Source: JAVBSN01 sp031547045 (lineage in GTDB: Bacteria > Bacillota > Clostridia > Lachnospirales > Lachnospiraceae). From it: a DNA stretch of 64,000 nt. The notes beneath the pieces are model-generated. The model searched no databases. It worked only from the letters and a program-made list of their open reading frames with translations, and was not told where the DNA came from. The stretch covers positions 48,326 to 112,325 of the forward strand of contig JAVBSN010000007.1 of the NCBI GenBank assembly GCA_031547045.1, written 5' to 3'. The translations under genes and the position numbers were made by a program. Positions 28,961 to 38,116 of this stretch are shown here, piece after piece; the first letter of the stretch is position 1; each line of letters starts with the position of its first letter.

Positions 28961-30275
28961 ACCAAATATTGGGCGTCGTGAACATAGCCTATATGTTGAC
29001 GAAGCAAGAATGGAACCTTTACAACTAGGGATACTTGCAGCACTTACACCAAATGATGTTGAAGTAGTACTATATGACGACCGTATGGAAACAATACCCT
29101 ATGATGAACCAACCGATCTCGTGGCAATTACTGTAGAAACCTTTACTGCAAGACGTGCTTATGAAATAAGTGCTGAATTCAGAAAAAGAGGTACAAAGGT
29201 TATTATGGGGGGTATGCATGTAAAGCTTATACCAGATGAAGTTTCTTTACACTGTGATAGTATTATTATTGGTGATGCTGAACCTGTTTGGGTAGATATG
29301 ATTGAAGATTGCCGTTTAGGCAACTTACAAGAACGCTATACTCCTACTCAACCTGAATGTCCTCAGGTAAATGTTATTACAAGACGTGACATTTTTGAAG
29401 GAAAAGGTTATCTACCAATTACTTTACTACAATTTTCAAGAGGCTGTAATCATAAATGCAATTTCTGTGCTTCATCAGTATATTTTAATGCACATCACTA
29501 CTGTAGACCTGTTGAAGATGTTATTGCAGAAATAAAAGCTCAGAAAAGAAAATTACTTTTCTTTGTTGATGATAATATTGTATGCAATCGTGAAAAAGCT
29601 AAAGAGTTATTTCGCGCATTAATACCATTAAAGATTCATTGGGTAAGTCAAGGAAGTATTGATATGCTAAAAGACAATGAACTTATGCAACTTATGGTCA
29701 AAAGTGGCTGTCTTGGTTTAGTTATAGGATTTGAATCAATATCTGCTGAATGTATATCTGCAATGAATAAAAACACTAACAAGGTTGGCTCAAGTCAACT
29801 ATACAGTGAAGAAATTAAACAACTTAGAAAATGGGGCTTACAGACTTGGGCTGCTTTTACTGTTGGACATGATGGTGATACTATTGAATCTATTAAAGCC
29901 ACCTGCGATTTTGCAATAAAAAACAAATTTACTTTTGCAGCATTTAATATTCTTATGCCTTATCCTAATACTCCTTTATATGAAAAATTGAAGGCAGAAG
30001 GACGAATCTTATATGATAAAAAATGGTGGTTACATGAAGATTATAGATTTAATTATTCAAGTATTCTGCCAAAGAATATGACTGCTGATGAATTAACTGA
30101 AGTTTCCTTCGATTGTAGAAGACGTTTTAATAGTTGGTCTTCTATTATTTCAAGAGCACTGGAACCACGTACAAATCTACGTACACCTTATAGATTTTTA
30201 ACCTATCTTATATACAATCCTTTATTCAAAAAAGAAGTGTTTAAAAAACAAGGAATGAAATTTGGATTAAAATAA
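28941..30275 (+). CDS. B12-binding radical SAM enzyme (third)
   Basis: 444 residues, overlapping the previous gene by 20 bp with a GGAGG site inside it. The N-terminus (GILAALTPNDVEVVLYDDRME, ITVETFTARRAYEIS, MGGMHVKLIPDEVSLHCDSIIIGDAE) is the cobalamin domain and CNHKCNFC (about residues 168-175) binds the [4Fe-4S] cluster. LMPYPNTPLYEKLKAEGRIL lies in the C-terminal part. It is close enough to the second and fifth enzymes to be a duplicate of the same ancestor. The substrate is unknown; three sister enzymes of this type could modify successive positions of one skeleton. Confidence 0.88.
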   Translation: MKLTLIKPNIGRREHSLYVDEARMEPLQLGILAALTPNDVEVVLYDDRMETIPYDEPTDLVAITVETFTARRAYEISAEFRKRGTKVIMGGMHVKLIPDEVSLHCDSIIIGDAEPVWVDMIEDCRLGNLQERYTPTQPECPQVNVITRRDIFEGKGYLPITLLQFSRGCNHKCNFCASSVYFNAHHYCRPVEDVIAEIKAQKRKLLFFVDDNIVCNREKAKELFRALIPLKIHWVSQGSIDMLKDNELMQLMVKSGCLGLVIGFESISAECISAMNKNTNKVGSSQLYSEEIKQLRKWGLQTWAAFTVGHDGDTIESIKATCDFAIKNKFTFAAFNILMPYPNTPLYEKLKAEGRILYDKKWWLHEDYRFNYSSILPKNMTADELTEVSFDCRRRFNSWSSIISRALEPRTNLRTPYRFLTYLIYNPLFKKEVFKKQGMKFGLK

Positions 30276-30292
30276 ACATCAGGAGGAATCTT

Positions 30293-30991
30293 ATGCTAAC
30301 TGGACAAATTAAACTTATAAATGAATATACCGAGCAAGAAACTGCAACTATGTTTTCCCTTATGAATGAATTCTATGATAATGTTGATTCACAGTCCTTT
30401 TATAGAGACTTCTATGATAAAGACTACTGTCTCACATTATATCACGAAACAGATGGATTAGTTGGGTTCACTACACAAAAACTAATTGATCTTGAGATTG
30501 ATGGTAAAACTGTTCATGGTATGTTTTCAGGCGATACCATTATTCACAAGGATCATTGGGGAAGTTCAGAACTTTTTAGAGTTTGGGCAAACTTCTGGTT
30601 TGATTTTGCAGAAAAATATGATGAATTTTATTGGTTCCTAATATGTAAAGGATATAAAACTTACAGAATAATGCCATTATTCTGGACAGAGTTCTATCCC
30701 AACTACAAATCAGATATACCAGAATATGAACAAAAAATAATTGATGCTTATGCTAGTACACTATATCCTAATGAATACAACCCACAAAATGGTGTTATAG
30801 AATATACATCTATTAAAGATAAGCTTAAAGATGGTGTTGCTGATATTGGTGAGAGTCAGCTAAAAAACAAAGATATAGCCTTCTTTTGCAAGAGTAATCC
30901 TAATTATTATAAGGGAAACGATTTAGCTTGTCTTGCTAGAATAGATAAATCTTTATTGAAAAAAAAATTATTAGGAATGTTATTTGAATGA
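30293..30991 (+). CDS. Acyltransferase-like protein of the radical SAM/GH3 operon
   Basis: 232 residues, 17 bp after the third radical SAM gene (AGGAGGAATCTT before ATG). The region YCLTLYHETDGLVGFTTQK followed by GMFSGDTIIHKDHWGSS looks like the central strands of a GNAT N-acyltransferase, but the pantetheine-binding Q/RxxGxG/A loop is not clear. It may use a carrier-bound acyl group or may have lost the fold's activity. It overlaps the GH3 gene by 4 bp (ATGA), so the two proteins are probably made in similar amounts. I do not recognise a named family. Confidence 0.6.
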   Translation: MLTGQIKLINEYTEQETATMFSLMNEFYDNVDSQSFYRDFYDKDYCLTLYHETDGLVGFTTQKLIDLEIDGKTVHGMFSGDTIIHKDHWGSSELFRVWANFWFDFAEKYDEFYWFLICKGYKTYRIMPLFWTEFYPNYKSDIPEYEQKIIDAYASTLYPNEYNPQNGVIEYTSIKDKLKDGVADIGESQLKNKDIAFFCKSNPNYYKGNDLACLARIDKSLLKKKLLGMLFE

Positions 30992-32514
30992 GTTACATAA
31001 ACAGGTTTTTAAATAACATCTGCAAGTTACTTTATAAAAAAGAATATAAGAATTTTATTAAAGCATGTGATATGGAAAAAATACAAAATGATTATCTTCT
31101 AAATCTAATTGCTAGAAATTCTAATACTGAATATGGTAGAAAATATAAATTTGAAACCATCCACAACTATACTGATTTTGCAGATAAAGTTCCTCTCACT
31201 ATATATGATGATTACATACCTTATATTGATAAAATTAGTAATGGTGAAAAAAACATTTTGACTGTAGAAAATGTTAGAGTTTTTGAATTAACAAGTGGCT
31301 CATCAAGCGGTAAAAAACTTATTCCTTATACAAACACCTTAAAAAATGAATTTCAAAAGGGTATAAAGTCTTGGCTATTTGATATATATGATAATGTGGG
31401 TGGTGTCTGTAATGGTAAAAGCTATTGGTCAATAACTCCTGTTACAACACAAAAAACATTTACTACCTGTGGAATTCCAATTGGCTTTGAAGAAGATTCT
31501 GAGTATTTTGGCAAAATTGAAAAAAATATTATGGATAAGATTTTTGCAGTTGATTCATCTGTTAAATTCTCATCGGATATGACAGATTTTTATATGAGAA
31601 CCTCTAAACAATTATTAACATGTAATAACCTTACCCTTATATCTATCTGGAACCCAACTTATCTTACAATCTTATGTGATTTTATAAGAGAGAATGTCCA
31701 TGAATTAACAAAAGATTTTAATAATAAACGTAAAAATATTATTATTAATTCTATTAATAAAGATAGATTTGACCTTGTATTTCCTAACCTTAAGATAATT
31801 AGTTGTTGGGCTGATGGTAGTGCTGCCGATTACATAGCAGATATAGAAAGATTATTTCCAAATGTTTATATAGAGCCAAAGGGAATCCTTGCAACTGAAT
31901 GTTTTATTTCTTTTCCCTTAGTAAATGAAACAGGTAGTAGATTAAGCATTAACTCTCATTTTTTTGAATTCAGAAACTTATCCGATGGAAAGATATATCT
32001 ATCTCATCAACTTTCTAAAGGTGAATATGAAGTAATCGTAACAACAGGTGGTGGTTTTTATCGATATTGCATTGGTGATATAATTGAAGTGCTTGAAACA
32101 TTTCCTAATCATCCACCATTAATAAAATTTTTAAGAAGAAAAGGTATTACCTCTGACCTTTTTGGTGAGAAGCTTACTGAGGAATTTATTAAAAACATTG
32201 CTGAATCAGTAGGCATACATAATAGTTTTTATCTTTTAGCACCAGATAAAAATCGATACTGCCTCTATACTCAGTATATGAATATTACTGATGATATGCT
32301 TGATAATGCTTTGCGTAAAAGCTTTCATTATAATTATTGTAGGGACTTAGGACAACTACAAAAGGCTAAAGTTATTCTTGTTGGTGGAAATCCTGAACAA
32401 GACTATATTAATCGGCTTATAGCCGATGGACTTCGTCTAGGAGATATAAAACCCTGTCATCTTAGCAACAAAGATGAATGGAATAATTGGTTTACAAAGG
32501 AGGATTTTGAATAA
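30988..32514 (+). CDS. Bacterial GH3-family acyl-adenylating amidosynthetase
   Basis: 508 residues matching the GH3 (JAR1-like) branch of ANL adenylating enzymes. The P-loop-like ELTSGSSSGKKLIPYT (about residue 102), then PKGILATECFISFPL (about 305), GEYEVIVTTGGGFYRYCIGDIIEV (about 345) and FLRRKGITSDLFGEKLTE (about 378) follow the family order. Plant members adenylate carboxylic acids such as jasmonate and auxin and join them to amino acids. Here it more likely activates a carboxylate made by the radical SAM enzymes, or a fatty acid, for amide or ester formation. It is overlapped on both sides by operon partners. The family call is secure; the substrate is unknown. Confidence 0.85.
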   Translation: MSYINRFLNNICKLLYKKEYKNFIKACDMEKIQNDYLLNLIARNSNTEYGRKYKFETIHNYTDFADKVPLTIYDDYIPYIDKISNGEKNILTVENVRVFELTSGSSSGKKLIPYTNTLKNEFQKGIKSWLFDIYDNVGGVCNGKSYWSITPVTTQKTFTTCGIPIGFEEDSEYFGKIEKNIMDKIFAVDSSVKFSSDMTDFYMRTSKQLLTCNNLTLISIWNPTYLTILCDFIRENVHELTKDFNNKRKNIIINSINKDRFDLVFPNLKIISCWADGSAADYIADIERLFPNVYIEPKGILATECFISFPLVNETGSRLSINSHFFEFRNLSDGKIYLSHQLSKGEYEVIVTTGGGFYRYCIGDIIEVLETFPNHPPLIKFLRRKGITSDLFGEKLTEEFIKNIAESVGIHNSFYLLAPDKNRYCLYTQYMNITDDMLDNALRKSFHYNYCRDLGQLQKAKVILVGGNPEQDYINRLIADGLRLGDIKPCHLSNKDEWNNWFTKEDFE

Positions 32515-33848
32515 TGTTAAAAATAGCTTTACTTGCTCCTACTGGAGCTATGCACAGACATTCTGGAAACTTTGGGAAATCCCTTCATTATGCACCACTT
32601 ACACTAACAACTCTTGCTGCTCTTATTCCTGAAGATGTTGATGCTGATGTAGTGATATATGATGAAACAGCGGGAAAAATACCACTTGATATTGATGCTG
32701 ATTTAATTGGCATTACTTGTATTACAGGAACATCTCAAAGATGCTATGCATACGCTGATTATTTTAGAAAAAAAGGAATAACTGTATTTATGGGCGGTGT
32801 GCATCCATCACTTATGCCAGAGGAAGCAACCCTTCATGCAGACGTTATCTTTACAGGCTTTTCTGAATATACCTTTCCACAATTTATTTATGATTATATA
32901 AATGGTTCTTATAAGAAACTATATAGTCAAGAATGTGGATTTTCAATGGAGGGTAAGCCACATCCAAAACGTGAATTGTTAAATAAAAAACGATATATTA
33001 CAACTAATACAGTTGAGGCTATTAGAGGCTGTTCATTACCATGTACATTCTGTGCCTACCCTGCTGCTTTTGGACATACAGTTTTCAAACGACCAATAAA
33101 AGAAGTAGTAGCTGAAATTGAAGCACTAAATACAAAACATGTACTCTTTCCTGATGTAAACCTTATAACAGACCGTAATTATGCAATTGAACTTTTTAAC
33201 GCACTTATACCATTAAAAATAATATGGTTAGGTCTTGTTACCTCATCAATTGGTATAGATGAAGAGCTTATTACCGTTTTTAGAAAAAGTGGTTGTAGAG
33301 GTCTTCTAATTGGATTTGAGTCAATAACACAAGAGTCACAAAAATATATTAATAAGGGTGTAAACAAAGTTGATGGTTATGTAGAACTTATGAAAAAATT
33401 ACATGATAATGGAATATTAGTACAAGGATGTTTTGCTTTCGGTGGTGACGAAGAAGACGAAAGCGTATTTGAACGAACTGTAGAAACTGTTATAAAGGCA
33501 AAAATAGATTTACCAAGATATTCAATATTAACTCCTTTCCCAAAAACTCAATATTATAATCAACTTAATCAAGAAGGTAGAATTATAGATTATGATTGGG
33601 CAATGTATGATGTTCAACACTGTGTTTTCACACCTAAGAAAATGACCAAAGAGCAACTTGAAGAAGGCACTGATTATGCTTGGAGAGCAACATATAGCAC
33701 TTCTGCTATTATAAAAAGACTTTCTCCATTTGTACATAGTGCATGGTTATCCATTCCTTTAAATCTAGGATATAAAGGTTATGCTGATAAATGGCATAAG
33801 TTTACAAAAGAAGTTATGTGTGATAATTCTGATATTCCGATTTTATGA
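32514..33848 (+). CDS. B12-binding radical SAM enzyme (fourth)
   Basis: 444 residues. Its ATG overlaps the TAA of the GH3 gene by one base, with AAAGGAGG upstream. The N-terminal cobalamin domain has PLTLTTLAALIPEDVDADVVIYDE and MGGVHPSLMPEEATLHADVIFTG. The [4Fe-4S] motif is CSLPCTFC (about residues 172-179), and CFAFGGDEEDESVFERTVE and LTPFPKTQYYNQL lie beyond. It resembles the first enzyme of the operon more than the other three, so the operon holds two subgroups. Chemistry is presumably radical methylation or C-C bond formation; the substrate is unknown. Confidence 0.88.
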   Translation: MLKIALLAPTGAMHRHSGNFGKSLHYAPLTLTTLAALIPEDVDADVVIYDETAGKIPLDIDADLIGITCITGTSQRCYAYADYFRKKGITVFMGGVHPSLMPEEATLHADVIFTGFSEYTFPQFIYDYINGSYKKLYSQECGFSMEGKPHPKRELLNKKRYITTNTVEAIRGCSLPCTFCAYPAAFGHTVFKRPIKEVVAEIEALNTKHVLFPDVNLITDRNYAIELFNALIPLKIIWLGLVTSSIGIDEELITVFRKSGCRGLLIGFESITQESQKYINKGVNKVDGYVELMKKLHDNGILVQGCFAFGGDEEDESVFERTVETVIKAKIDLPRYSILTPFPKTQYYNQLNQEGRIIDYDWAMYDVQHCVFTPKKMTKEQLEEGTDYAWRATYSTSAIIKRLSPFVHSAWLSIPLNLGYKGYADKWHKFTKEVMCDNSDIPIL

Positions 33849-33859
33849 GGTGTATGCAA

Positions 33860-35191
33860 ATGAAAATAACATTTATTCTTCCTGCTATAGGAAAAAAGCA
33901 AGGTAAAAAATATATAGGTACATGGAAAATGGAGCCATTGACGATTGCTGTTCTTAAGTCACTTACTCCACCAAACATTGAAACAGAACTTTTTGATGAC
34001 CGCATTGAATTAATTGACTATAATACTGATACTGATTTGGTCTGCATTACAGTAGAAACATATACTGCCAGAAGAAGCTATGCCATTGCACAAAAATTCC
34101 GTGAAAAAGGTGTTACTGTAATAATGGGCGGTTATCACACAACATTATGTCCAGATGAGACTGCTAAGTACTGTGATAGTATCATTATTGGAAACGCTGA
34201 AACTGTATGGCTAAATATGCTTAATGATTTTCACAATGGCAATTTGAAAAAGGTATATACTGGTGGAACTGGTAGTTATGATGTTATGCCTGATAAAAGT
34301 ATATTTGATGGTAAAAAATATCTTCCTGTATCATTAGTTGAAACCGGAAGGGGTTGTTGCCATTCTTGTGAGTTTTGTGCTATATCAAAATATTATTGTA
34401 GTAAGTATTATGCAAGAAACCATGACCTTATTGTAGAAGATATTAAAAATTCAAAACACAGATATACTTTTCTTGTTGATGATAATCTTGTTGCCAATAA
34501 AGAAAATGCTATGGGCATATTCAATAAAATAGAACCCCTTAATATTAAATGGGCAGGACAAGGAACTTTGTCTATGGCAAAAGACCCTGAATTATTAAAA
34601 TCTATGAAAAAAAGTGGATGTGAAATAATACTAATTGGCTTTGAAAGTTTAAACAAGGAAAACCTTAATCAAATGAATAAGTCATTTAACTATGCCTTAG
34701 GGGAACGTGATGAACTTGTTAAGCGTATTCACGATGCAGGAATTGGAATATATGCAACCTTTGTTTTTGGTTATGATTATGATGACGAAAAAACTATATG
34801 GGATGCCGTTAACTTTGCACAAAAACATAAATTCTACACTGCTGCATTTAATCATCTTCTACCATTTCCAGGCACACCATTATATAATCGATTAAAAGAT
34901 GACAATAGACTTATTTATGATAAATGGTGGCTTGAGGATGGATATAATTATGGGGAAGTTGCCTTTAATCCAAATTTACTATCTGCTGAAAAACTTAGTA
35001 AACTTTGCCGAGATGCAAGAAAAGAATTTTCATCTACGAAGACAGTATTAGATAGAGGTTTTGCCTCCCTTGGAAGAACTAGTCCCCTTTTATGGAGTTT
35101 GTTCTGGGGTATGAACCTAAGACTTGGTGAAGAAATAGACCAGAAAATGAATGTTCCAATAGGAGAAAATCTTGATGAACTTCCAAAATAA
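33860..35191 (+). CDS. B12-binding radical SAM enzyme (fifth)
   Basis: 443 residues from ATG at 33860, with GAGGTG seven bases upstream; earlier in-frame ATG codons at 33845 and 33854 are less well placed. Landmarks are VLKSLTPPNIETELFDDRIE, ITVETYTARRSYAIA, MGGYHTTLCPDETAKYCDSIIIG, the cluster motif CCHSCEFC (about residues 164-171), FVFGYDYDDEKT and LLPFPGTPLYNRL. It is very similar to the second and third enzymes. It overlaps the last gene of the operon by 17 bp. Confidence 0.88.
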   Translation: MKITFILPAIGKKQGKKYIGTWKMEPLTIAVLKSLTPPNIETELFDDRIELIDYNTDTDLVCITVETYTARRSYAIAQKFREKGVTVIMGGYHTTLCPDETAKYCDSIIIGNAETVWLNMLNDFHNGNLKKVYTGGTGSYDVMPDKSIFDGKKYLPVSLVETGRGCCHSCEFCAISKYYCSKYYARNHDLIVEDIKNSKHRYTFLVDDNLVANKENAMGIFNKIEPLNIKWAGQGTLSMAKDPELLKSMKKSGCEIILIGFESLNKENLNQMNKSFNYALGERDELVKRIHDAGIGIYATFVFGYDYDDEKTIWDAVNFAQKHKFYTAAFNHLLPFPGTPLYNRLKDDNRLIYDKWWLEDGYNYGEVAFNPNLLSAEKLSKLCRDARKEFSSTKTVLDRGFASLGRTSPLLWSLFWGMNLRLGEEIDQKMNVPIGENLDELPK

Positions 35192-36215
35192 TAAATATAC
35201 ACTTGAATTTGCAAATGAACAAGATGATGCCGGCATTATAGATGTTTTTGAGACTGGTTATTTTAGTGGTGGTATTAGCGTGAAATACCTGAGAAACCCT
35301 TCTCCATTTTCATCCTTTTCAGCAGATGGTGACTACCCTAAAATTATGATTATACGTGATAATGATTGCAGTAAAATAATTGCAGTTGGAGGCGTAGTTA
35401 TTCGAGATGAGTATGTAAATTGCGAGATTAAAAAATGTGCTTATCTTACTAGCTTCAAAATACATCCTGATTATCAGAAAAAGATATTATTTATTGCAAA
35501 GGCATATCAATTTCTATACGATAACATATCTGAGTGTGATTGTTTTTATACAACAATATTAGATGACAATACGGCTGCCATTGCTTTATTTGAAAAAGGC
35601 CACAGAAGCATGCCTGAATATAAATATCTTGGACATTATACAACCTACTGTTTTCATGGTGGCAAAGAGTTAATTGATATTGAAAAAAATAGTTTAGATG
35701 GATTTGAACATATAGTGGATACACATTTCAGAAAATTATCACTTACTCCTGTAAATTTTAATTATTTCGGATATGGCACAAAAGATTTTTACTGTATCAG
35801 ACACAATTCAGAAATAATTGCTTGCTGTTTCGTTGGTAACCAACAAGCTACAAAACAATATCATATGTGTTGTTATGAAGGTATTTATAAATTCTTATCA
35901 CATGTGCCAACAAAGTTATTTGGGTATCCTGATTTTCCAAAATCAGATAGTGATATAAACTTTGGAATAATCTCATATCTGTATATAAAAGATAATGATA
36001 AAAATCTATGTTCAAAATTCTTACGTACAGTTGCCTTTCATACTGATTTTTCATTACTTATGTGGGGTGGCTTTGAAAACAATGCATTATGTGATGCAAT
36101 GAATACTATGAAAACTATAAAATATGGCAGCAGACTATATTCTGTTGCTTGGAATAATAGGGAACACATTATTGATAATAGAAATGTTATAGGCGTTGAA
36201 GCAGCATTACTATAA
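35175..36215 (+). CDS. GNAT-family acyltransferase, last gene of the radical SAM/GH3 operon
   Basis: 346 residues. The start chosen is ATG at 35175 (AGGAG nine bases upstream); a TTG one codon earlier is also possible. The first 150 residues form an N-acetyltransferase fold: CAYLTSFKIHPDYQKKILFIAKA (strand 4 and the CoA loop) and FYTTILDDNTAAIALFEKGHRSMPEYKYLGHYTTYC. The remaining 190 residues (SVPTKLFGYPDFP region) could be a second, degenerate acyltransferase lobe. It may acylate an amine or hydroxyl on the pathway product. A terminator follows about 45 bp downstream. Confidence 0.75.
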   Translation: MNFQNNKYTLEFANEQDDAGIIDVFETGYFSGGISVKYLRNPSPFSSFSADGDYPKIMIIRDNDCSKIIAVGGVVIRDEYVNCEIKKCAYLTSFKIHPDYQKKILFIAKAYQFLYDNISECDCFYTTILDDNTAAIALFEKGHRSMPEYKYLGHYTTYCFHGGKELIDIEKNSLDGFEHIVDTHFRKLSLTPVNFNYFGYGTKDFYCIRHNSEIIACCFVGNQQATKQYHMCCYEGIYKFLSHVPTKLFGYPDFPKSDSDINFGIISYLYIKDNDKNLCSKFLRTVAFHTDFSLLMWGGFENNALCDAMNTMKTIKYGSRLYSVAWNNREHIIDNRNVIGVEAALL

Positions 36216-36259
36216 TTACTATTCATGTTTCATTTTCATTAAAATTGAAAGGGAAATTT

Positions 36260-36291
36260 AAGGGCAAAGTCGTTAATGACTTTGCCCTTAA
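36260..36291. terminator. Bidirectional terminator between the radical SAM operon and the anti-sigma gene
   Basis: TAAGGGCAAAGTC and GACTTTGCCCTTA form a 13-bp perfect stem with a 6-nt loop between two convergent genes. The T tracts on either side are short, so efficiency is uncertain. Confidence 0.8.
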
Positions 36292-36301
36292 TGTGTTAAT
36301 T

Positions 36302-37291
36302 CTAAATAATAGAATCTAATATTTCATGAATTTCTACATCACTTAATCCTGTAAACATAATTATTATATCATATTCATCATAAGATATAAGTACAGTTGT
36401 ACGTAATGTACCAAACTCTGTATCATCACTTAATAAATATGTTCTGCCAGATGTATCTGTATATTCTCTTTGATTAGTTGTTGGTTCAGTACTAGTAAAT
36501 ACTACTGTTGTTCTATCAGAACCTTCCCCTGTTAATATTTTCTCTTCATCTACGGTAAATTCTCCTTTACCATAATTAAATGTAGAAATAATTTCACCAT
36601 TTCTATTATCAGAAATATTATTTTGACTTACATATTCAGTATAAGTAGTTGTACCATCTTGTTCATATTTCTTAGAAAATAATTGTTTTAAACCACTATC
36701 CTTACATGCTGTTTCATAATCTACATAACTATATTCTGTTTCATTAACTACGTCTGGCTCACTATCTCTCCAATCCTTTCCATTATCTGATTCATATGTT
36801 GGTGTTGTTCGTTGACGTACTATTTTAGTTATCCATAAATCATTAGAAGTTCCTTTCTCCGAAGAAATAAGAGATACTGTATCCTCTGCTTCTGGTAAAA
36901 GGTTTGTGTCCATTTGAACGTCTTCATCTATATTATTTTCTTCTGTAAATTTTTTTTCTGTGCTCTCTTCTGCAACAAGTCCATGTTCAAAATAATTAAC
37001 TTGTCTAAAATGAGAAACTGCTGCATATACTGTTCCACCTGACACTCCTAATATACCAATTACTACTGCTACTCTAGCCATGTATTTCTTAATATTTCTC
37101 ATAGTTGCCTCCTTATTCATCCTTCTGATTTGATAAGAAAAATCATTTGGCATCTGAATTTTGGTTTCACATTCTTGTAATTCACATAATTCAGTTGATA
37201 ATTCTTCTACCACTTTATAATTTCCGTTTTCTATTTCTTCATTAATTCTTTGTCTTAAATATAATATTTCATTATTAATGATTTCTTCCAT
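36302..37291 (-). CDS. Membrane anti-sigma factor (DUF4367-like)
   Basis: 329 residues from ATG at 37291, where AAAGGAG stands 7 bases upstream; the frame is open further but without a site. About 95 cytoplasmic residues (MEEIINNEILYLRQRINEEI) are followed by one membrane helix (RVAVVIGILGVSGGTVYAAV, about 97-118). A large extracellular domain follows whose end (GTLRTTVLISYDEYDIIIMFTGLSDVEIHEIL) resembles DUF4367 domains of anti-sigma factors. The gene follows an ECF sigma gene, so it should hold that sigma factor at the membrane until an envelope signal arrives. The signal is unknown. Confidence 0.75.
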   Translation of the reverse strand: MEEIINNEILYLRQRINEEIENGNYKVVEELSTELCELQECETKIQMPNDFSYQIRRMNKEATMRNIKKYMARVAVVIGILGVSGGTVYAAVSHFRQVNYFEHGLVAEESTEKKFTEENNIDEDVQMDTNLLPEAEDTVSLISSEKGTSNDLWITKIVRQRTTPTYESDNGKDWRDSEPDVVNETEYSYVDYETACKDSGLKQLFSKKYEQDGTTTYTEYVSQNNISDNRNGEIISTFNYGKGEFTVDEEKILTGEGSDRTTVVFTSTEPTTNQREYTDTSGRTYLLSDDTEFGTLRTTVLISYDEYDIIIMFTGLSDVEIHEILDSII

Positions 37292-37370
37292 ATAGATGCT
37301 CCTTTCTATATATGCCTTGCGCAAGCCATTCATTTATATATACTATTTATTATGATGTGTAACATATTTT

Positions 37371-37886
37371 TCAAAAATCTCCTAAGTGCAATGTTCTTAC
37401 CTGAGTACTAATTTCCTTACGAAGTCTTACATACCGCATACGCAACGCCACTTCACCAGCTCCTAACTCTCTAGCAATCTCTTTCATACTTTTATTCTCT
37501 ACATAATACAAATCATAAAGTTGTTTCTTCTTAGGCGAAAGTTGTTCTAATATTTCTTTTCGATACAAATCAATAGAGATTGCTGTTTCTCTAGACTTGC
37601 ATATTTCTTCAAAAATATCTTCTCTCTGTATGCGGAAATCTTCTTGATTATCAAATAATATTTCTCGTTGCCTATTTCGATAATTTACTAACACTAGATT
37701 TTTTGCAGTCTTGTATAAAAATCCTTCTGGCTTTTCATGAGTCAAAAATTCCTTTCCTTTTTGATATGCAATTAAAAATGCATCTTGGGTAAGATCTTTT
37801 GCTACTTCCGCATTTCCTGTCATACCTAAAATATATTTGTAAATGCGTTCATAATTTTTCTTGCATATTCTATCAAATGATTCCAT
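37371..37886 (-). CDS. ECF-family RNA polymerase sigma factor
   Basis: 171 residues. Region 2 includes NAEVAKDLTQDAFLIAYQKG (about residues 24-45) and FLYKTAKNLVLVNYRNRQRE. Region 4 includes LSPKKKQLYDLYYVENKSMKEIARELG, an HTH for the -35 element (about 115-145). No other domains are present, as in extracytoplasmic-function sigma factors. GGAGGATAGATT precedes the ATG. It is the first gene of a two-gene unit with its probable anti-sigma factor, 79 bp downstream. Self-activation is likely, but I cannot define the promoter. Confidence 0.9.
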   Translation of the reverse strand: MESFDRICKKNYERIYKYILGMTGNAEVAKDLTQDAFLIAYQKGKEFLTHEKPEGFLYKTAKNLVLVNYRNRQREILFDNQEDFRIQREDIFEEICKSRETAISIDLYRKEILEQLSPKKKQLYDLYYVENKSMKEIARELGAGEVALRMRYVRLRKEISTQVRTLHLGDF

Positions 37887-38045
37887 AATCTATCCTCCAA
37901 GTCTCAATTCATAGTGCTTGTATCCTAATTTGAGGCGTAAACTGTGTATTTTCTACTATTATCACCTCATAATTATATGTCTATATTCTTTAAATGTAAC
38001 ATTATTTTTATTATAAATTGTTGTTAATTATATTTTGACAAAAAA

Positions 38046-38095
38046 ACAAACCTATAATAAGTTAGATTTTATAGGCTAACTTATTATAGGTTTGT
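38046..38095 (-). terminator. Terminator with a 20-bp perfect stem after the 49-aa protein gene
   Basis: Arms 38046-38065 and 38076-38095 are perfect inverted copies with a 10-nt loop. The A-rich flank at 38037-38046 reads as a T run on the minus strand, so the hairpin ends transcription of the small gene 20 bp upstream. Confidence 0.85.
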
Positions 38096-38116
38096 CTAAG
38101 TTTCTTGGTTATTTAC

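Noticed and set aside
30988..32514. A plant-type hormone-conjugation function for the GH3 protein
   Set aside because: Family membership does not fix the substrate, and nothing in the locus makes indole-acetate or jasmonate.
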